The notes under the pieces are model-generated. The model saw only the letters and a program-made list of their open reading frames with translations, had not been told where the DNA came from and did not search any database. Positions 7,940-16,455 of a DNA stretch of 64,000 nt are shown here, piece by piece. Each line of letters starts with the position of its first letter. Within the stretch, counting starts at the first letter, position 1. Made by a program: the position numbers and the translations under genes. Source of the DNA: Endoryza sp044226045. GTDB lineage: Bacteria; Bacteroidota; Bacteroidia; Chitinophagales; Chitinophagaceae. Location of the stretch: positions 1-64,000 of the forward strand of contig JBGAHR010000003.1 in NCBI GenBank assembly GCA_044226045.1, given 5' to 3'.

Positions 7940-9412
7940 GTGTCTAAATCGGTTATAGTAATTGGGAGCGGATTTGCCGGCTTGTCGGCCGCCAGTTTTA
8001 TGGCGAAGGCAGGCTGGAAGGTGACCGTTATCGAAAAACATGTAATGCCGGGTGGAAGAGCGAGACAATTGAAAGCGGAAGGCTTCACATTCGATATGGG
8101 TCCGAGCTGGTACTGGATGGCAGATGTATTTGAAAGGTATTTTGAACAATTCGGAAAGAAAGCCAGTGATTACTACCAACTGAAAAGACTCGATCCATCC
8201 TATCGCGTTTACTGGGATAAAGATTTCACCGATATTCCTGCCAGTCTCAATGATTTCAAGGCTATGCTCGACAGCATGGAGACCGGCGCTTCGCTCAGAT
8301 TAGACCGCTTCCTCGAAGAAGCAGCTTACAAATACCGGGTTGGTATTCAGAAACTGGTATTTAAACCCGGATTGTCCTTAACCGAATTTCTCGACTGGGA
8401 AGTAATGAAAGGCGTGTTCAGGTTAGATGTATTTACTTCCATTCGTAAACATATTCACCGGTATTTTCAACACCCAAAGATCAGGCAATTGCTGGAGTTC
8501 CCGGTTTTGTTTCTCGGCGCGTTGCCGCAAAATACACCGGCGCTTTACAGCCTGATGAATTATGCCGACATAGTAGGCGGTACCTGGTATCCGGATGGCG
8601 GCATGTACAGTGTGGTTGATGGCATGTACCGGCTTGCAGTGGAACTGGGAGTTGATTTTCGGTTAGGCGAAGAAGTAACCAGTATTGAGATACAGTCGGA
8701 CAGTGCGAAAAGAATAGTTACCAGCCGGTCGGTATACGAAGCCGATGCAGTGATCGGAGGTGCCGATTACCAGTTCATTGAATCATCACTGATACCTTCA
8801 TCGCACCGGAGCTATTCGGAGAAGTACTGGGACAAGAAACTGATGGCGCCTTCCTGTTTGCTTTATTATGTTGGGTTGAACAAAAAATTGAACAATATCC
8901 GCCATCACATGTTGTTCTTCGATGTACCCTTTGAACAGCATGCGCAGGAGATCTATGTAACACCCAAATGGCCGGAAGAACCGCTGTTTTATGTAAGCGC
9001 ATCCTCGCAAACGGATCACAGCGTGGCGCCGGATGGATGTGAGAACCTGGTTTTCCTGATCCCCGTAGCGGCAGGGTTAACCGGTGATGATGCCGTTACC
9101 CGAAAAAAATACCTGGACCTGATTCTGAAAAGATTTGAGAAGCATATCGGACAATCTGTGAAGGAGCATATCATATTTGAAAAATCATTTGCGTACTCGG
9201 ATTTTGTGAATGATTATCACTCCTTCAAGGGAAATGCTTACGGTTTGGCCAATACGCTGATGCAAACGGCTATCTTCAGACCGCGTTGCAGAAGCAGGAA
9301 AGTGAGGAACCTTTTTTATACCGGGCAATTGACCGTACCCGGCCCCGGCGTTCCCCCCAGCCTGATCAGTGGTGAAGTAGTGGCGATGGAAGTCATTAAA
9401 TCATTGGGCTGA
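7940..9412 (+). CDS. crtI: Phytoene desaturase (lycopene-forming type)
   Basis: A 490-residue FAD-dependent desaturase/isomerase that introduces double bonds into phytoene, leading toward lycopene. The N-terminal dinucleotide-binding motif VIVIGSGFAGLSAASFMAKAG (residues 5-25) and EKHVMPGGRARQL are typical of CrtI. The C-terminal FAD motif is FYTGQLTVPGPGVPPSLISGEVVA. The start is a GTG at 7940, 11 bp after the sigma-factor stop, so the two are probably co-transcribed. It is a membrane-peripheral enzyme. The number of desaturation steps cannot be read from the sequence; a downstream lycopene cyclase supports four steps to lycopene. Confidence 0.95.
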   Translation: MSKSVIVIGSGFAGLSAASFMAKAGWKVTVIEKHVMPGGRARQLKAEGFTFDMGPSWYWMADVFERYFEQFGKKASDYYQLKRLDPSYRVYWDKDFTDIPASLNDFKAMLDSMETGASLRLDRFLEEAAYKYRVGIQKLVFKPGLSLTEFLDWEVMKGVFRLDVFTSIRKHIHRYFQHPKIRQLLEFPVLFLGALPQNTPALYSLMNYADIVGGTWYPDGGMYSVVDGMYRLAVELGVDFRLGEEVTSIEIQSDSAKRIVTSRSVYEADAVIGGADYQFIESSLIPSSHRSYSEKYWDKKLMAPSCLLYYVGLNKKLNNIRHHMLFFDVPFEQHAQEIYVTPKWPEEPLFYVSASSQTDHSVAPDGCENLVFLIPVAAGLTGDDAVTRKKYLDLILKRFEKHIGQSVKEHIIFEKSFAYSDFVNDYHSFKGNAYGLANTLMQTAIFRPRCRSRKVRNLFYTGQLTVPGPGVPPSLISGEVVAMEVIKSLG

Positions 9413-9438
9413 TTTAATTTGTCTATAGAAAACATAGG

Positions 9439-9468
9439 TTAATTGTATAAAACGTTAAACACAATTAG
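9439..9468 (+). promoter_or_regulatory. Candidate operator upstream of crtB
   Basis: The 89-bp gap between crtI and crtB contains an imperfect inverted repeat, TTAATTGT at 9439-9446 and ACAATTAG at 9461-9468 (7 of 8 positions complementary). The right arm overlaps the second copy of the 12-mer TTAAACACAATT (9455-9466) found before the sigma gene. This fits a dimeric-regulator site (CarH is the obvious candidate) and a second start of transcription for crtB-idi-crtZ-crtY. No binding data are available. Confidence 0.35.
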
Positions 9469-9501
9469 ATTTTAACAGCAATTGCCATTTCTGTAAATTG
9501 G

Positions 9502-10344
9502 ATGAATATGATGTCATTGTTTCATAAGGTCTCACAAACTTGCAGTCGTATTACCACAGAGGAGTACAGCACTTCTTTTGCTTCGGCTATCGGCTTATTG
9601 CATAAAGATTTACGTACTCCGATCTATAACATTTATGGCTTTGTTCGTTTTGCAGATGAGATAGTAGATACATTTCACGATTACGACAAAACGAAATTAC
9701 TGGAGGAGTTTCGCAGAGACACTTTCGAGGCAATCGAAAGAGGCATCAGTCTCAATCCGATCCTGCATAGTTATCAGTCTACTGTAAATGAATTCCATAT
9801 CGATCGCCAGCTCATTGAGGCTTTCTTTCACAGCATGGAAATGGATCTAAAACAGATACAATACAATTCAGACCGCTACGATGAATACATTTACGGCAGC
9901 GCGGAGGTGGTGGGATTGATGTGTTTGTATGTTTTCTGTGAAGGAAGAAAGGAACTGTACCTGCAATTGAAGCCATTTGCCCAGTCGCTGGGCGCGGCCT
10001 TCCAGAAAGTTAATTTCCTGAGAGACCTCAAAGCGGATTTCCAAAGCCTGAACAGGGTATATTTTCCCGGTGTTGATTTTCGCAACTTCACCGGCGATTG
10101 CAAACGAAAAATTGAAGAAGATATAGCCGCAGACTTCAACCATGCTTACCTTGGAATTGTCAAGCTTCCCTGGAAGGCCCGGTTTGGAGTGTATGTAGCC
10201 TATAAATATTATTTATCCCTGTTCAACAAGATCAGGAAAACGCAGCCCTCGAGAATTATGGAGAGCCGTATCCGAATACCCAACTATCATAAAGCGTTTA
10301 TACTCTTCAGAGCAGGTGTTAAGAATCAACTTAAAATGATCTAA
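9502..10344 (+). CDS. crtB: Phytoene synthase (squalene/phytoene synthase family)
   Basis: Condenses two geranylgeranyl diphosphates to phytoene, the committed step to carotenoids. The first Asp-rich motif is DEIVD at residues 52-56 (GFVRFADEIVDTF), the second is RDLKAD at 174-179 (NFLRDLKADFQSLNRVYFP), and YGSAEVVGLM is the typical helix between them. The length of 280 residues is normal. ATG is at 9502, with M3 or M4 as alternatives. It lies after an 89-bp gap that carries a candidate operator, so it may head its own transcript with idi, crtZ and crtY. Confidence 0.94.
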   Translation: MNMMSLFHKVSQTCSRITTEEYSTSFASAIGLLHKDLRTPIYNIYGFVRFADEIVDTFHDYDKTKLLEEFRRDTFEAIERGISLNPILHSYQSTVNEFHIDRQLIEAFFHSMEMDLKQIQYNSDRYDEYIYGSAEVVGLMCLYVFCEGRKELYLQLKPFAQSLGAAFQKVNFLRDLKADFQSLNRVYFPGVDFRNFTGDCKRKIEEDIAADFNHAYLGIVKLPWKARFGVYVAYKYYLSLFNKIRKTQPSRIMESRIRIPNYHKAFILFRAGVKNQLKMI

Positions 10345-10391
10345 TAGAAAGTCTTGCCGGGTATTGTTAGCAAACGGATTACCGGCAACTG

Positions 10392-10949
10392 ATGTATCTT
10401 GTACCGAGTATGGAAAATGAAGTTATACTGGTTAATGAAAAGGATGAGGTGGTAGGCCGGATGGAGAAGATGGAGGCGCACCGAAAAGCGGTCCTTCACC
10501 GGGCTTTCAGCGTTTTCATTTTCAACAGGAAAGGAGAGATGCTGCTCCAGCAAAGAGCGCTTTCCAAATATCACAGCGGAGGCCTTTGGACGAATGCCTG
10601 CTGCAGTCACCCGTTACCCGGAGAAGAAACCGGGATGGGTGCCATCAGAAGACTGAAACAGGAAATGGGTTTTGTAACACCCATTCAGAAAATATTTGAT
10701 TTCACGTACAAAAGTGAATTTGACAACGGCCTCACCGAGCATGAATTTGATCATGTTTTTGCCGGGATATATGAAGGGAAAATAGAACCCGATCCGGCGG
10801 AGGTAGCCGACTTTCGATACCGCTCTCTCAACGAGATCGAATCATCCCTAACTTTACAACCGGATTTGTACACTGCCTGGTTTCATATTGCTTTTCCGAA
10901 AGTGAAACAATGGGCGCAAACAAACCTGCTGGTCACCCAAAAGATCTGA
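10392..10949 (+). CDS. idi: Isopentenyl-diphosphate delta-isomerase, type I
   Basis: Interconverts isopentenyl and dimethylallyl diphosphate to feed carotenoid precursor synthesis. It is a Nudix-fold type I enzyme. The active-site Cys lies in TNACCSHP (C70/C71, H73), the His/Glu metal ligands are in HRAFSVFIFN and LTEHEFDHVF (residues 115-124), and RRLKQEMGF matches the Nudix helix region. The given start gives 185 residues. A start at M7 (10410, MENEVILVNEKDEVVG) would match the E. coli enzyme better and is equally possible. The stop is separated by 1 bp from crtZ, so the two are translationally coupled. Confidence 0.94.
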   Translation: MYLVPSMENEVILVNEKDEVVGRMEKMEAHRKAVLHRAFSVFIFNRKGEMLLQQRALSKYHSGGLWTNACCSHPLPGEETGMGAIRRLKQEMGFVTPIQKIFDFTYKSEFDNGLTEHEFDHVFAGIYEGKIEPDPAEVADFRYRSLNEIESSLTLQPDLYTAWFHIAFPKVKQWAQTNLLVTQKI

Positions 10950-10950
10950 T

Positions 10951-11460
10951 ATGTATTGGTTATTATATATAGGTGTGTTGATAGGTACTTTTCTGGCGAT
11001 GGAAGCTATCACCTGGGCCACTCACAAGTATGTGATGCATGGCTTTCTCTGGTATCTTCACGAAGATCATCATAAAGTGCGACCCGGTTTTTTTGAAAAG
11101 AACGATGCCTTCTTCGTCATCTTCGCCGTGCCCAGTTTCCTTTGTATCCTCTTTGGTACACTCGACAAGATATACTGGCTGCAGGCCATCGGTTTTGGCA
11201 TCATGGCCTATGGGTTTGCCTATTTCCTGGTGCATGATGTGATCATTCATCAGCGATTTAAATGGTTTACCCGTTCCAAAAGCAGTTATGTTCGTGCTAT
11301 CCGCTGGGCACACAAGATGCATCACAAACATCTCGACAAACATCATGGAGAATCTTTCGGGATGTTGTATGTTCACAAAAAATACTGGGAAAAAATACGC
11401 AGGGATAAGTCATTGATGGCCGCACAGCAGGTCGAATATGCACCCAGCAACCCGGAATAA
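10951..11460 (+). CDS. crtZ: Beta-carotene hydroxylase, CrtZ-type
   Basis: A 169-residue membrane di-iron hydroxylase of the fatty-acid hydroxylase/sterol desaturase superfamily. It adds the 3 and 3' hydroxyls to beta-carotene to give zeaxanthin. Four His clusters bind iron: HKYVMH (about 26-31), HEDHH (38-42), HDVIIHQRF and HKMHHKHLDKHH (about 124-134). Hydrophobic segments lie at about 1-20, 52-70 and 77-95. The start ATG is 1 bp after the idi stop and crtY begins 8 bp after its end. Placement between idi and the cyclase supports the CrtZ call over a general sterol desaturase. Confidence 0.92.
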   Translation: MYWLLYIGVLIGTFLAMEAITWATHKYVMHGFLWYLHEDHHKVRPGFFEKNDAFFVIFAVPSFLCILFGTLDKIYWLQAIGFGIMAYGFAYFLVHDVIIHQRFKWFTRSKSSYVRAIRWAHKMHHKHLDKHHGESFGMLYVHKKYWEKIRRDKSLMAAQQVEYAPSNPE

Positions 11461-11468
11461 TACCCCGA

Positions 11469-12596
11469 ATGTCTTCCTACGACTATATTTTCGCCGGCAC
11501 AGGAGCAGCTGCGCTCAGCCTGTTGTGCCGAATGAGCGATCATCCGCAGTTTTTGAACAAAAGAATGTTGCTGCTGGATAAATCACCCAAAACAGCCAAC
11601 GACCGAACCTGGTGCTTTTGGGAAGAACAACCCGGATATTTTGAACCGGTCGTTCATCACCAGTGGAGGTCTCTCTCTTTTTACAGTCGTCAGTTCTCCT
11701 CTTCCCTCGATCTTGGCAATTATTCTTACAAAATGATCAGGGGAGGTGATTTCTATCAATATTGCCAGGAGAAATTAAAGAAGTTTACTTCCCTGGAGTG
11801 GCGCTTCGGTCATATCGACTGGAGTCGGGACGGAGGTTTGTTTTGTGATAAGCAGGAAGTGAACAAGACAGGAGCGGTTGTTTTCAATTCTATTTATCAA
11901 CCAGCGCCATCTTCAAACAGTATCGATCTGCTGCAGCATTTTAAAGGATGGATGATTGAAACAGAATCGGCCATCTTCGATCCTTCGCAGGCGACCCTGA
12001 TGGATTTTCGGATAGATCAAACAGAGGGGGCGAGCTTTGTTTATGTATTACCGTTGAGTAAAACCAAAGCGCTTGTAGAGTACACTCTTTTTACAGAACA
12101 ACTGCTGCAACCAGCGCAATACGACAAACAACTTTCATCGTATATCGATGAATACATAAAGCCTGGTAAATTCAAAGTGGCAGAAGAAGAGTTTGGTGTG
12201 ATCCCAATGACATCAAGACAATTTTCGTTTCATGCGAATGGCGTTTTTCATATTGGCACCGCCGGTGGTCAAACAAAAGCATCCACCGGATATACGTTCC
12301 GGTTCATTCAAAAGCAAAGTGACCGGATCATACAACAATTACTGAAGCAGGCTCCTTTGACAGATCTTTCTTTTTCGCCGGGGCGATTTCATTTTTACGA
12401 TACGGTATTGTTGCGTCTCCTGAAAGATAAACACCCGCCCGGTGATGAAATCTTTTCCCGTCTTTTCCAGCGCAACAGCGCCTCTTCCATCTTTCGTTTC
12501 CTGGATAATGAAACAACATTCCCGCAAGAGCTGAAACTCATTTCCACCCTTCAGTGGTTTCCGTTCCTGAAGTCTGCTTTGAGAGGAATGGGGTAG
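11469..12596 (+). CDS. crtY: Lycopene beta-cyclase, CrtY/CrtL family
   Basis: A 375-residue flavoprotein that cyclizes the ends of lycopene to beta-carotene. The N-terminal NAD(P)/FAD motif is YDYIFAGTGAAALSLLCRM, with LLLDKSPKTANDRTWCFWE (the DRTWCFW box is typical of CrtY). FVYVLPLSKTKALVEYTLF is the conserved substrate-domain strand and GVFHIGTAGGQTKASTGYTF is the conserved C-terminal FAD segment. It is the last gene of the carotenoid cluster. With CrtB, CrtI and CrtZ it predicts zeaxanthin as a product unless further enzymes lie elsewhere. Confidence 0.94.
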   Translation: MSSYDYIFAGTGAAALSLLCRMSDHPQFLNKRMLLLDKSPKTANDRTWCFWEEQPGYFEPVVHHQWRSLSFYSRQFSSSLDLGNYSYKMIRGGDFYQYCQEKLKKFTSLEWRFGHIDWSRDGGLFCDKQEVNKTGAVVFNSIYQPAPSSNSIDLLQHFKGWMIETESAIFDPSQATLMDFRIDQTEGASFVYVLPLSKTKALVEYTLFTEQLLQPAQYDKQLSSYIDEYIKPGKFKVAEEEFGVIPMTSRQFSFHANGVFHIGTAGGQTKASTGYTFRFIQKQSDRIIQQLLKQAPLTDLSFSPGRFHFYDTVLLRLLKDKHPPGDEIFSRLFQRNSASSIFRFLDNETTFPQELKLISTLQWFPFLKSALRGMG

Positions 12597-12775
12597 TTTA
12601 TCGTTTCAGGTTTATCGTTTCACGTTGGTTTGAGGTTATGGAATTCAAAAGTCAAAAGTCAGAATTCAAAACTAATCCTTATATGGTCCGTTTTTAAATT
12701 TTTAATTTTGACTTTTGACTTTTGAATTTTATAAACGCGAAACCTGAAACGCGAAACCTGAAACGCGAAACGGTT
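12597..12775. repeat. Nested palindromic intergenic repeat after crtY
   Basis: The gap contains a nested inverted repeat. The outer arms are variants of TTTATCGTTTCAGGTTTATCG (12597-12620) and GAAACCTGAAACGCGAAAC (12735-12771). The inner arms are a perfect 17-bp inverted repeat, 12644-12660 against 12710-12726 (TTCAAAAGTCAAAAGTC and its complement). The same building blocks recur in three other gaps (16151-16451, 24775-24907, 26315-26427). It immediately follows the crtY stop, so it may act as a transcription end or mRNA 3'-end stabilizer. It is a dispersed family rather than a mobile element with coding capacity. Confidence 0.75.
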
Positions 12776-12845
12776 CTTTTTCTGGCAAAATAATTGCACT
12801 GTTCTACCGATCATTATCCTGTTAAACCCTTCAGTCTTACCTGAT

Positions 12846-14768
12846 ATGAAAAATGCCTGTCGCACCCTTTTTGTGGTAGTCCTGGTTTGTAGCGTAATAT
12901 TTACGGAGGCCCAGGTCAGTTTTAATGCAAACACCACAGTTCCAACTTATACCGGTCGTTTTGAATACGGCGCAAATATGGGTTATTATGGCTCCTCCTG
13001 GAGCGATATGACCCTTGCCAACATCAGTGCCGGCAATCCTTCCGTAAACCAGCCTGGCCTGAACGCCAAATCAATACGGCTCCCGCTTCCGGAAGACTTC
13101 CTGGATTATTGGGGTTATTCTATACGGGTGGCCGAATTTAACCATTATGCTTCCCTGGGCATGAAAGACCTGACCATCTTTTTACAGTCGCCCAGTTCCG
13201 CGCACCGTGATCCCGGCTATTATGAAGGCTGCAATCAACAATCCTCTTTGTGGGCCAATCTCTATACACCGATCTGGGACGGTGGGGCCAATGGCACACC
13301 GGTAAATGACGATAATTACTACGCACTGTACGTTTATAAAACAGTTACCCAGTACAAGAACATCACCAAATTCTGGGAGATCATCAACGAGCCTGATTTT
13401 GATGGCAGCGGTAATGGATGGAAAGACCCGGGCCAGCCGGGAAACTGGTGGGAGAACAATCCCAAAGCCTGCGACCTCGTTAACCTGCACGCTCCGGTCT
13501 ATCATTATATCCGTTTGCTGCGAATCAGTTATGAAGTCATAAAATCTATCGACCCGAATGCCTATATCGCCCTGGGGGGTATTGGTTTTGCTTCCTTCCT
13601 TGATGTATTGCTGCGAAACACGGATAATCCAACCGACGGTTCGGTAACTGCAGAATACCCATTGAATGGTGGCGCTTACTTCGACGTGGTCAGTTATCAT
13701 ACCTATCCCATGTACGCGCTGAGATACTGGGATAACAGCATCAATAATTTTGCTTACAAAAGACATTCCGACGCGGCTGCCGATGAATACATCAATGCCA
13801 AAAACAGGATGGAAACTGTGCTGCACAACAGGGGATATGACAACAGTACCTATCCCGCCAAGTATTTCATCTGTACTGAAACCAATATTCCCCGAAAAGC
13901 ATTTGATGATTATATCGGCAGTGATCTGGCACAAACCAATTATGTGATGAAAACGCTGGTGGAAAGCCAGATGAACGCGATTCAGCAATTGTATTTCTTT
14001 ACACTGGGCGAATCGAAAACGTTGGCAGAATCAACCAATCCTTACGAAATGATGGGGCTCTACCAGAAGCTTGAAGGCGTAGGTCCCCTTACCAATGGAG
14101 GGGTGTACGGACAACAATACACTTCTTCCGGAATTGGCTTCCGGACTACGGCAGATCTTTTGCACAATGCGGTGTATGATCATGCCAGAACTCAGGCAAT
14201 GAATATTCCTGCGGGTGTTATGGGGGCTGCCTTTAAAGATGCCGGCAATAATTACATCTATGTATTGTGGGCTCGTACCACGCAGGATAATAACGAATCA
14301 CCCTCGGCCACCTATTCATTTCCGGCCTCGCTGAATATCGCACCCACGCTCACAAAGAGAGAATGGAATTACAGTGTAACGGGAATTAATACGGCGGTTG
14401 CGAATACCAATATTGCACTTACCGGAACGCCTGTTTTCCTGTCGGAGAGCTTTTTGATCGTACCCATTCACGATCCCGGCACGGTGCCGGATGATCCGGC
14501 GAAAAGCTTTGCCTTGCAGGTTTACCCCAACCCGGCCAGTCAGCAGGCGTTCATTCGCTTTACGCTGACCGCTCCGGAGCGGGTAAAAATCAGTCTGTTT
14601 GATGAACAGGGTCGGCTGTTAAGATATATACCTGCCGCTTCGAACTTTGGTACCGGCACCCATGTGGTATCCATTGAGGGTATTTCACGACTGGCGGCCG
14701 GTATTTACTACTGTCGATTTGAGACCGACAAGCTTCGGCTTGTAAAGAAGCTCGTTATTTCCCGCTGA
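12846..14768 (+). CDS. Secreted glycoside-hydrolase-like protein with T9SS sorting domain
   Basis: A 640-residue exported protein. A signal peptide covers about residues 1-22 (FVVVLVCSVIFTEAQ, cut after Ala-Gln-like sequence). The middle resembles a clan-A (beta/alpha)8 glycosidase: a probable acid/base Glu in IINEPDF (E182) and a probable nucleophile in FICTETNIP (E345), spaced as expected for beta-4/beta-7 strands. I cannot assign a CAZy family or substrate. About 555-640 is a T9SS type A sorting domain: LQVYPNPASQQAFIRF, then KISLFDEQGRLL and the final RLAAGIYYCRFETDKLRLVKKLVISR (its parts are typical of Por secretion tails). It is therefore sent to the surface or medium. It stands alone between repeats and a 172-bp gap. 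Confidence 0.82.
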   Translation: MKNACRTLFVVVLVCSVIFTEAQVSFNANTTVPTYTGRFEYGANMGYYGSSWSDMTLANISAGNPSVNQPGLNAKSIRLPLPEDFLDYWGYSIRVAEFNHYASLGMKDLTIFLQSPSSAHRDPGYYEGCNQQSSLWANLYTPIWDGGANGTPVNDDNYYALYVYKTVTQYKNITKFWEIINEPDFDGSGNGWKDPGQPGNWWENNPKACDLVNLHAPVYHYIRLLRISYEVIKSIDPNAYIALGGIGFASFLDVLLRNTDNPTDGSVTAEYPLNGGAYFDVVSYHTYPMYALRYWDNSINNFAYKRHSDAAADEYINAKNRMETVLHNRGYDNSTYPAKYFICTETNIPRKAFDDYIGSDLAQTNYVMKTLVESQMNAIQQLYFFTLGESKTLAESTNPYEMMGLYQKLEGVGPLTNGGVYGQQYTSSGIGFRTTADLLHNAVYDHARTQAMNIPAGVMGAAFKDAGNNYIYVLWARTTQDNNESPSATYSFPASLNIAPTLTKREWNYSVTGINTAVANTNIALTGTPVFLSESFLIVPIHDPGTVPDDPAKSFALQVYPNPASQQAFIRFTLTAPERVKISLFDEQGRLLRYIPAASNFGTGTHVVSIEGISRLAAGIYYCRFETDKLRLVKKLVISR

Positions 14769-14858
14769 GGCTTTCACAAATGTTTTAGAGTACATCTTTA
14801 TTGATTTTTGGCAAAAAATCATCGCGCATTTTTGCGTAAAAAATGTGGCTGCTGGGTA

Positions 14859-14889
14859 TTTGAAAGCCCCGGAGTGGTTTTTATGTTTA
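14859..14889 (+). promoter_or_regulatory. Candidate Bacteroidota promoter for the metalloprotease
   Basis: TTTG at 14859-14862, a 19-bp spacer, and TATGTTTA at 14882-14889 match the Bacteroidota -33/-7 pattern TTTG / TAnnTTTG in all but the last base. The predicted start of transcription lies about 45 bp before ATG 14941. Identified by eye only. Confidence 0.35.
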
Positions 14890-14940
14890 CATTGAAAACT
14901 GAAAACACCCGTTCACCATTCACTCCTAAAACCAGCAAAT

Positions 14941-16149
14941 ATGATACGCTTAAAAAGTGCCGCACTTCTTGTACTGATGTTGTTCGCACTGCAAACATGG
15001 GCCCAGAAGCCCAAAACCTCTTCTAAAGGAATTGGTCAGAAATATGGATGTACGTCCATTATGCAGGCTCCTAAAATTGCCTCTTTCGATACCGCCGCGC
15101 CCCGTGGTTTGGTGGATCCCTACTATCTCTGGGACAACGGCTCCACCCTCCGCGTGCGTTTTCTTTCCGGAAGCCCGGCTCTCCAGGAAAAAGTAAAACA
15201 GTATGCCAAAGAGTGGGAGAACTATGCCAACATCAAGTTCGATTTCGTAGAAACCGGTGATGCCGATATCCGCGTGAACCTCGATAACAAGGGCGGACAC
15301 AATTCACTGATTGGTCAGCTGGCACAAAGCGTACCCCAGGATACCAAAACGATGAACTTTGATACAACCGACTTTGCCACTTATGACGCGATGCACAGAA
15401 CCGTGCTGCATGAATTTGGTCATGCCATCGGTTTGTTGCACGAACATTATAGCCCCCTGGCCGGTATTCCCTGGAACAAAGACCTGGTGTATAAAGAACT
15501 CGCCCAGTCACAGGGATGGGATAAAATGACTGTTGATGTGAACCTGTTCCAGGAATATGCGCTCACCTATACACATGGCACTTCATACGACCGTACTTCG
15601 ATCATGCACTATCCGGTGCTGGCGCGCTGGACAACCAACGGATACAGCGTACCCTGGAATAACCAGCTGTCTGCCGGAGACAAGGCGCTCATCGCGGCTT
15701 TGTATCCGAAGAATGGTCCGCGCGAGGGAGAGGTTCCCCGTTTCACCATCAGCAATTTCACCCGGATGAGTATTGTGAGCAGTTCGGAAAAGCAGGGACT
15801 GTTGCTCTATCCTTCTTTCAGCATTAAAACAGCCGGCGCCGAAGGCCAGGTATACTTTACCGTATTTTTCTATGATGAAGATGGCAACCCGATCATGGAT
15901 AATGACGACAAGTATAATATCAGTAATGTGGTAGCTACTTTCCGTTCATTCAAACTGGCAGCCGGAAAAACTCTTTCTGCCAACAAGCTGAGCCCAACGG
16001 ATTTCGAAATGTTCATTCCTTATTCCGAAATACCTGTAACCCCCGGCACAAAAGTGAAAGCTGTTTTCAAAGTGATACTGGTAGATGGAAAAGAATTGAA
16101 AATGCTCTACAACTCCAACCCGGTTAATTTTAGTTTGATAAAGAAATAG
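14941..16149 (+). CDS. Secreted astacin-like zinc metalloprotease (M12-type metzincin)
   Basis: A 402-residue exported zinc endopeptidase. Signal peptide: residues 1-22 (LLVLMLFALQTWAQ). The zinc motif HEFGHAIGLLHE at residues 157-168 provides three His ligands and the catalytic Glu158; the extra Glu after the third His is the astacin hallmark. The Met-turn is SIMHYP at 220-225, about 55 residues later, as in metzincins, and its nearby Tyr fits the astacin pattern. The region before it (TLRVRFLSGSPALQEKVKQY) resembles the N-terminal strand of the catalytic domain. The last 150 residues (from about 260) form an unassigned beta-rich domain. No T9SS tail is seen. Its target is unknown. Confidence 0.85.
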   Translation: MIRLKSAALLVLMLFALQTWAQKPKTSSKGIGQKYGCTSIMQAPKIASFDTAAPRGLVDPYYLWDNGSTLRVRFLSGSPALQEKVKQYAKEWENYANIKFDFVETGDADIRVNLDNKGGHNSLIGQLAQSVPQDTKTMNFDTTDFATYDAMHRTVLHEFGHAIGLLHEHYSPLAGIPWNKDLVYKELAQSQGWDKMTVDVNLFQEYALTYTHGTSYDRTSIMHYPVLARWTTNGYSVPWNNQLSAGDKALIAALYPKNGPREGEVPRFTISNFTRMSIVSSSEKQGLLLYPSFSIKTAGAEGQVYFTVFFYDEDGNPIMDNDDKYNISNVVATFRSFKLAAGKTLSANKLSPTDFEMFIPYSEIPVTPGTKVKAVFKVILVDGKELKMLYNSNPVNFSLIKK

Positions 16150-16150
16150 A

Positions 16151-16451
16151 GACGTTTAACGTTTATCGTTTCAGGTTTAGCGTTCAAGTAAAAAGTAAAA
16201 AGTCAAAATTCAAAAAAGCATTGGCAGTTCAGGAACGCAAGACGTTTAGCGTTTATCGTTTCAGGTTTAGCGTTCAAGTAAAAAGTCAAAAGTTAAAAGT
16301 TAAAATTAAAAATTCGCAAAGCATTGGCAGTTCAGGATCGAAGAAGGCGCTAAGATGAAATCTAAACGATGAAATCTAAACGATAAATCTTAAACGATGA
16401 ACGCCTTCAATCAACGTGAAACGATAAACCTGAAACGAAAAACGATAAACC
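16151..16451. repeat. Composite intergenic repeats before the metacaspase gene
   Basis: This 306-bp gap is almost entirely repeats. Two direct copies of about 90-100 bp lie at 16151-16240 and 16241-16342; their first 46 bp differ at one position. A 14-mer GATGAAATCTAAAC follows, repeated three times at 16354-16395 (the third copy is degenerate). TCGTTTCAGGTTTA at 16166-16179 is inverted at 16425-16438. The units belong to the same family as the repeats at 12597, 24775 and 26315. No promoter could be recognised inside it. Confidence 0.75.
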
Positions 16452-16455
16452 CTCC

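Noticed and set aside
13182..13988. A 268-codon minus-strand open frame inside the glycoside-hydrolase-like gene.
   Set aside because: It lies wholly within a well-supported secreted protein on the + strand, with no start context or family pattern of its own.
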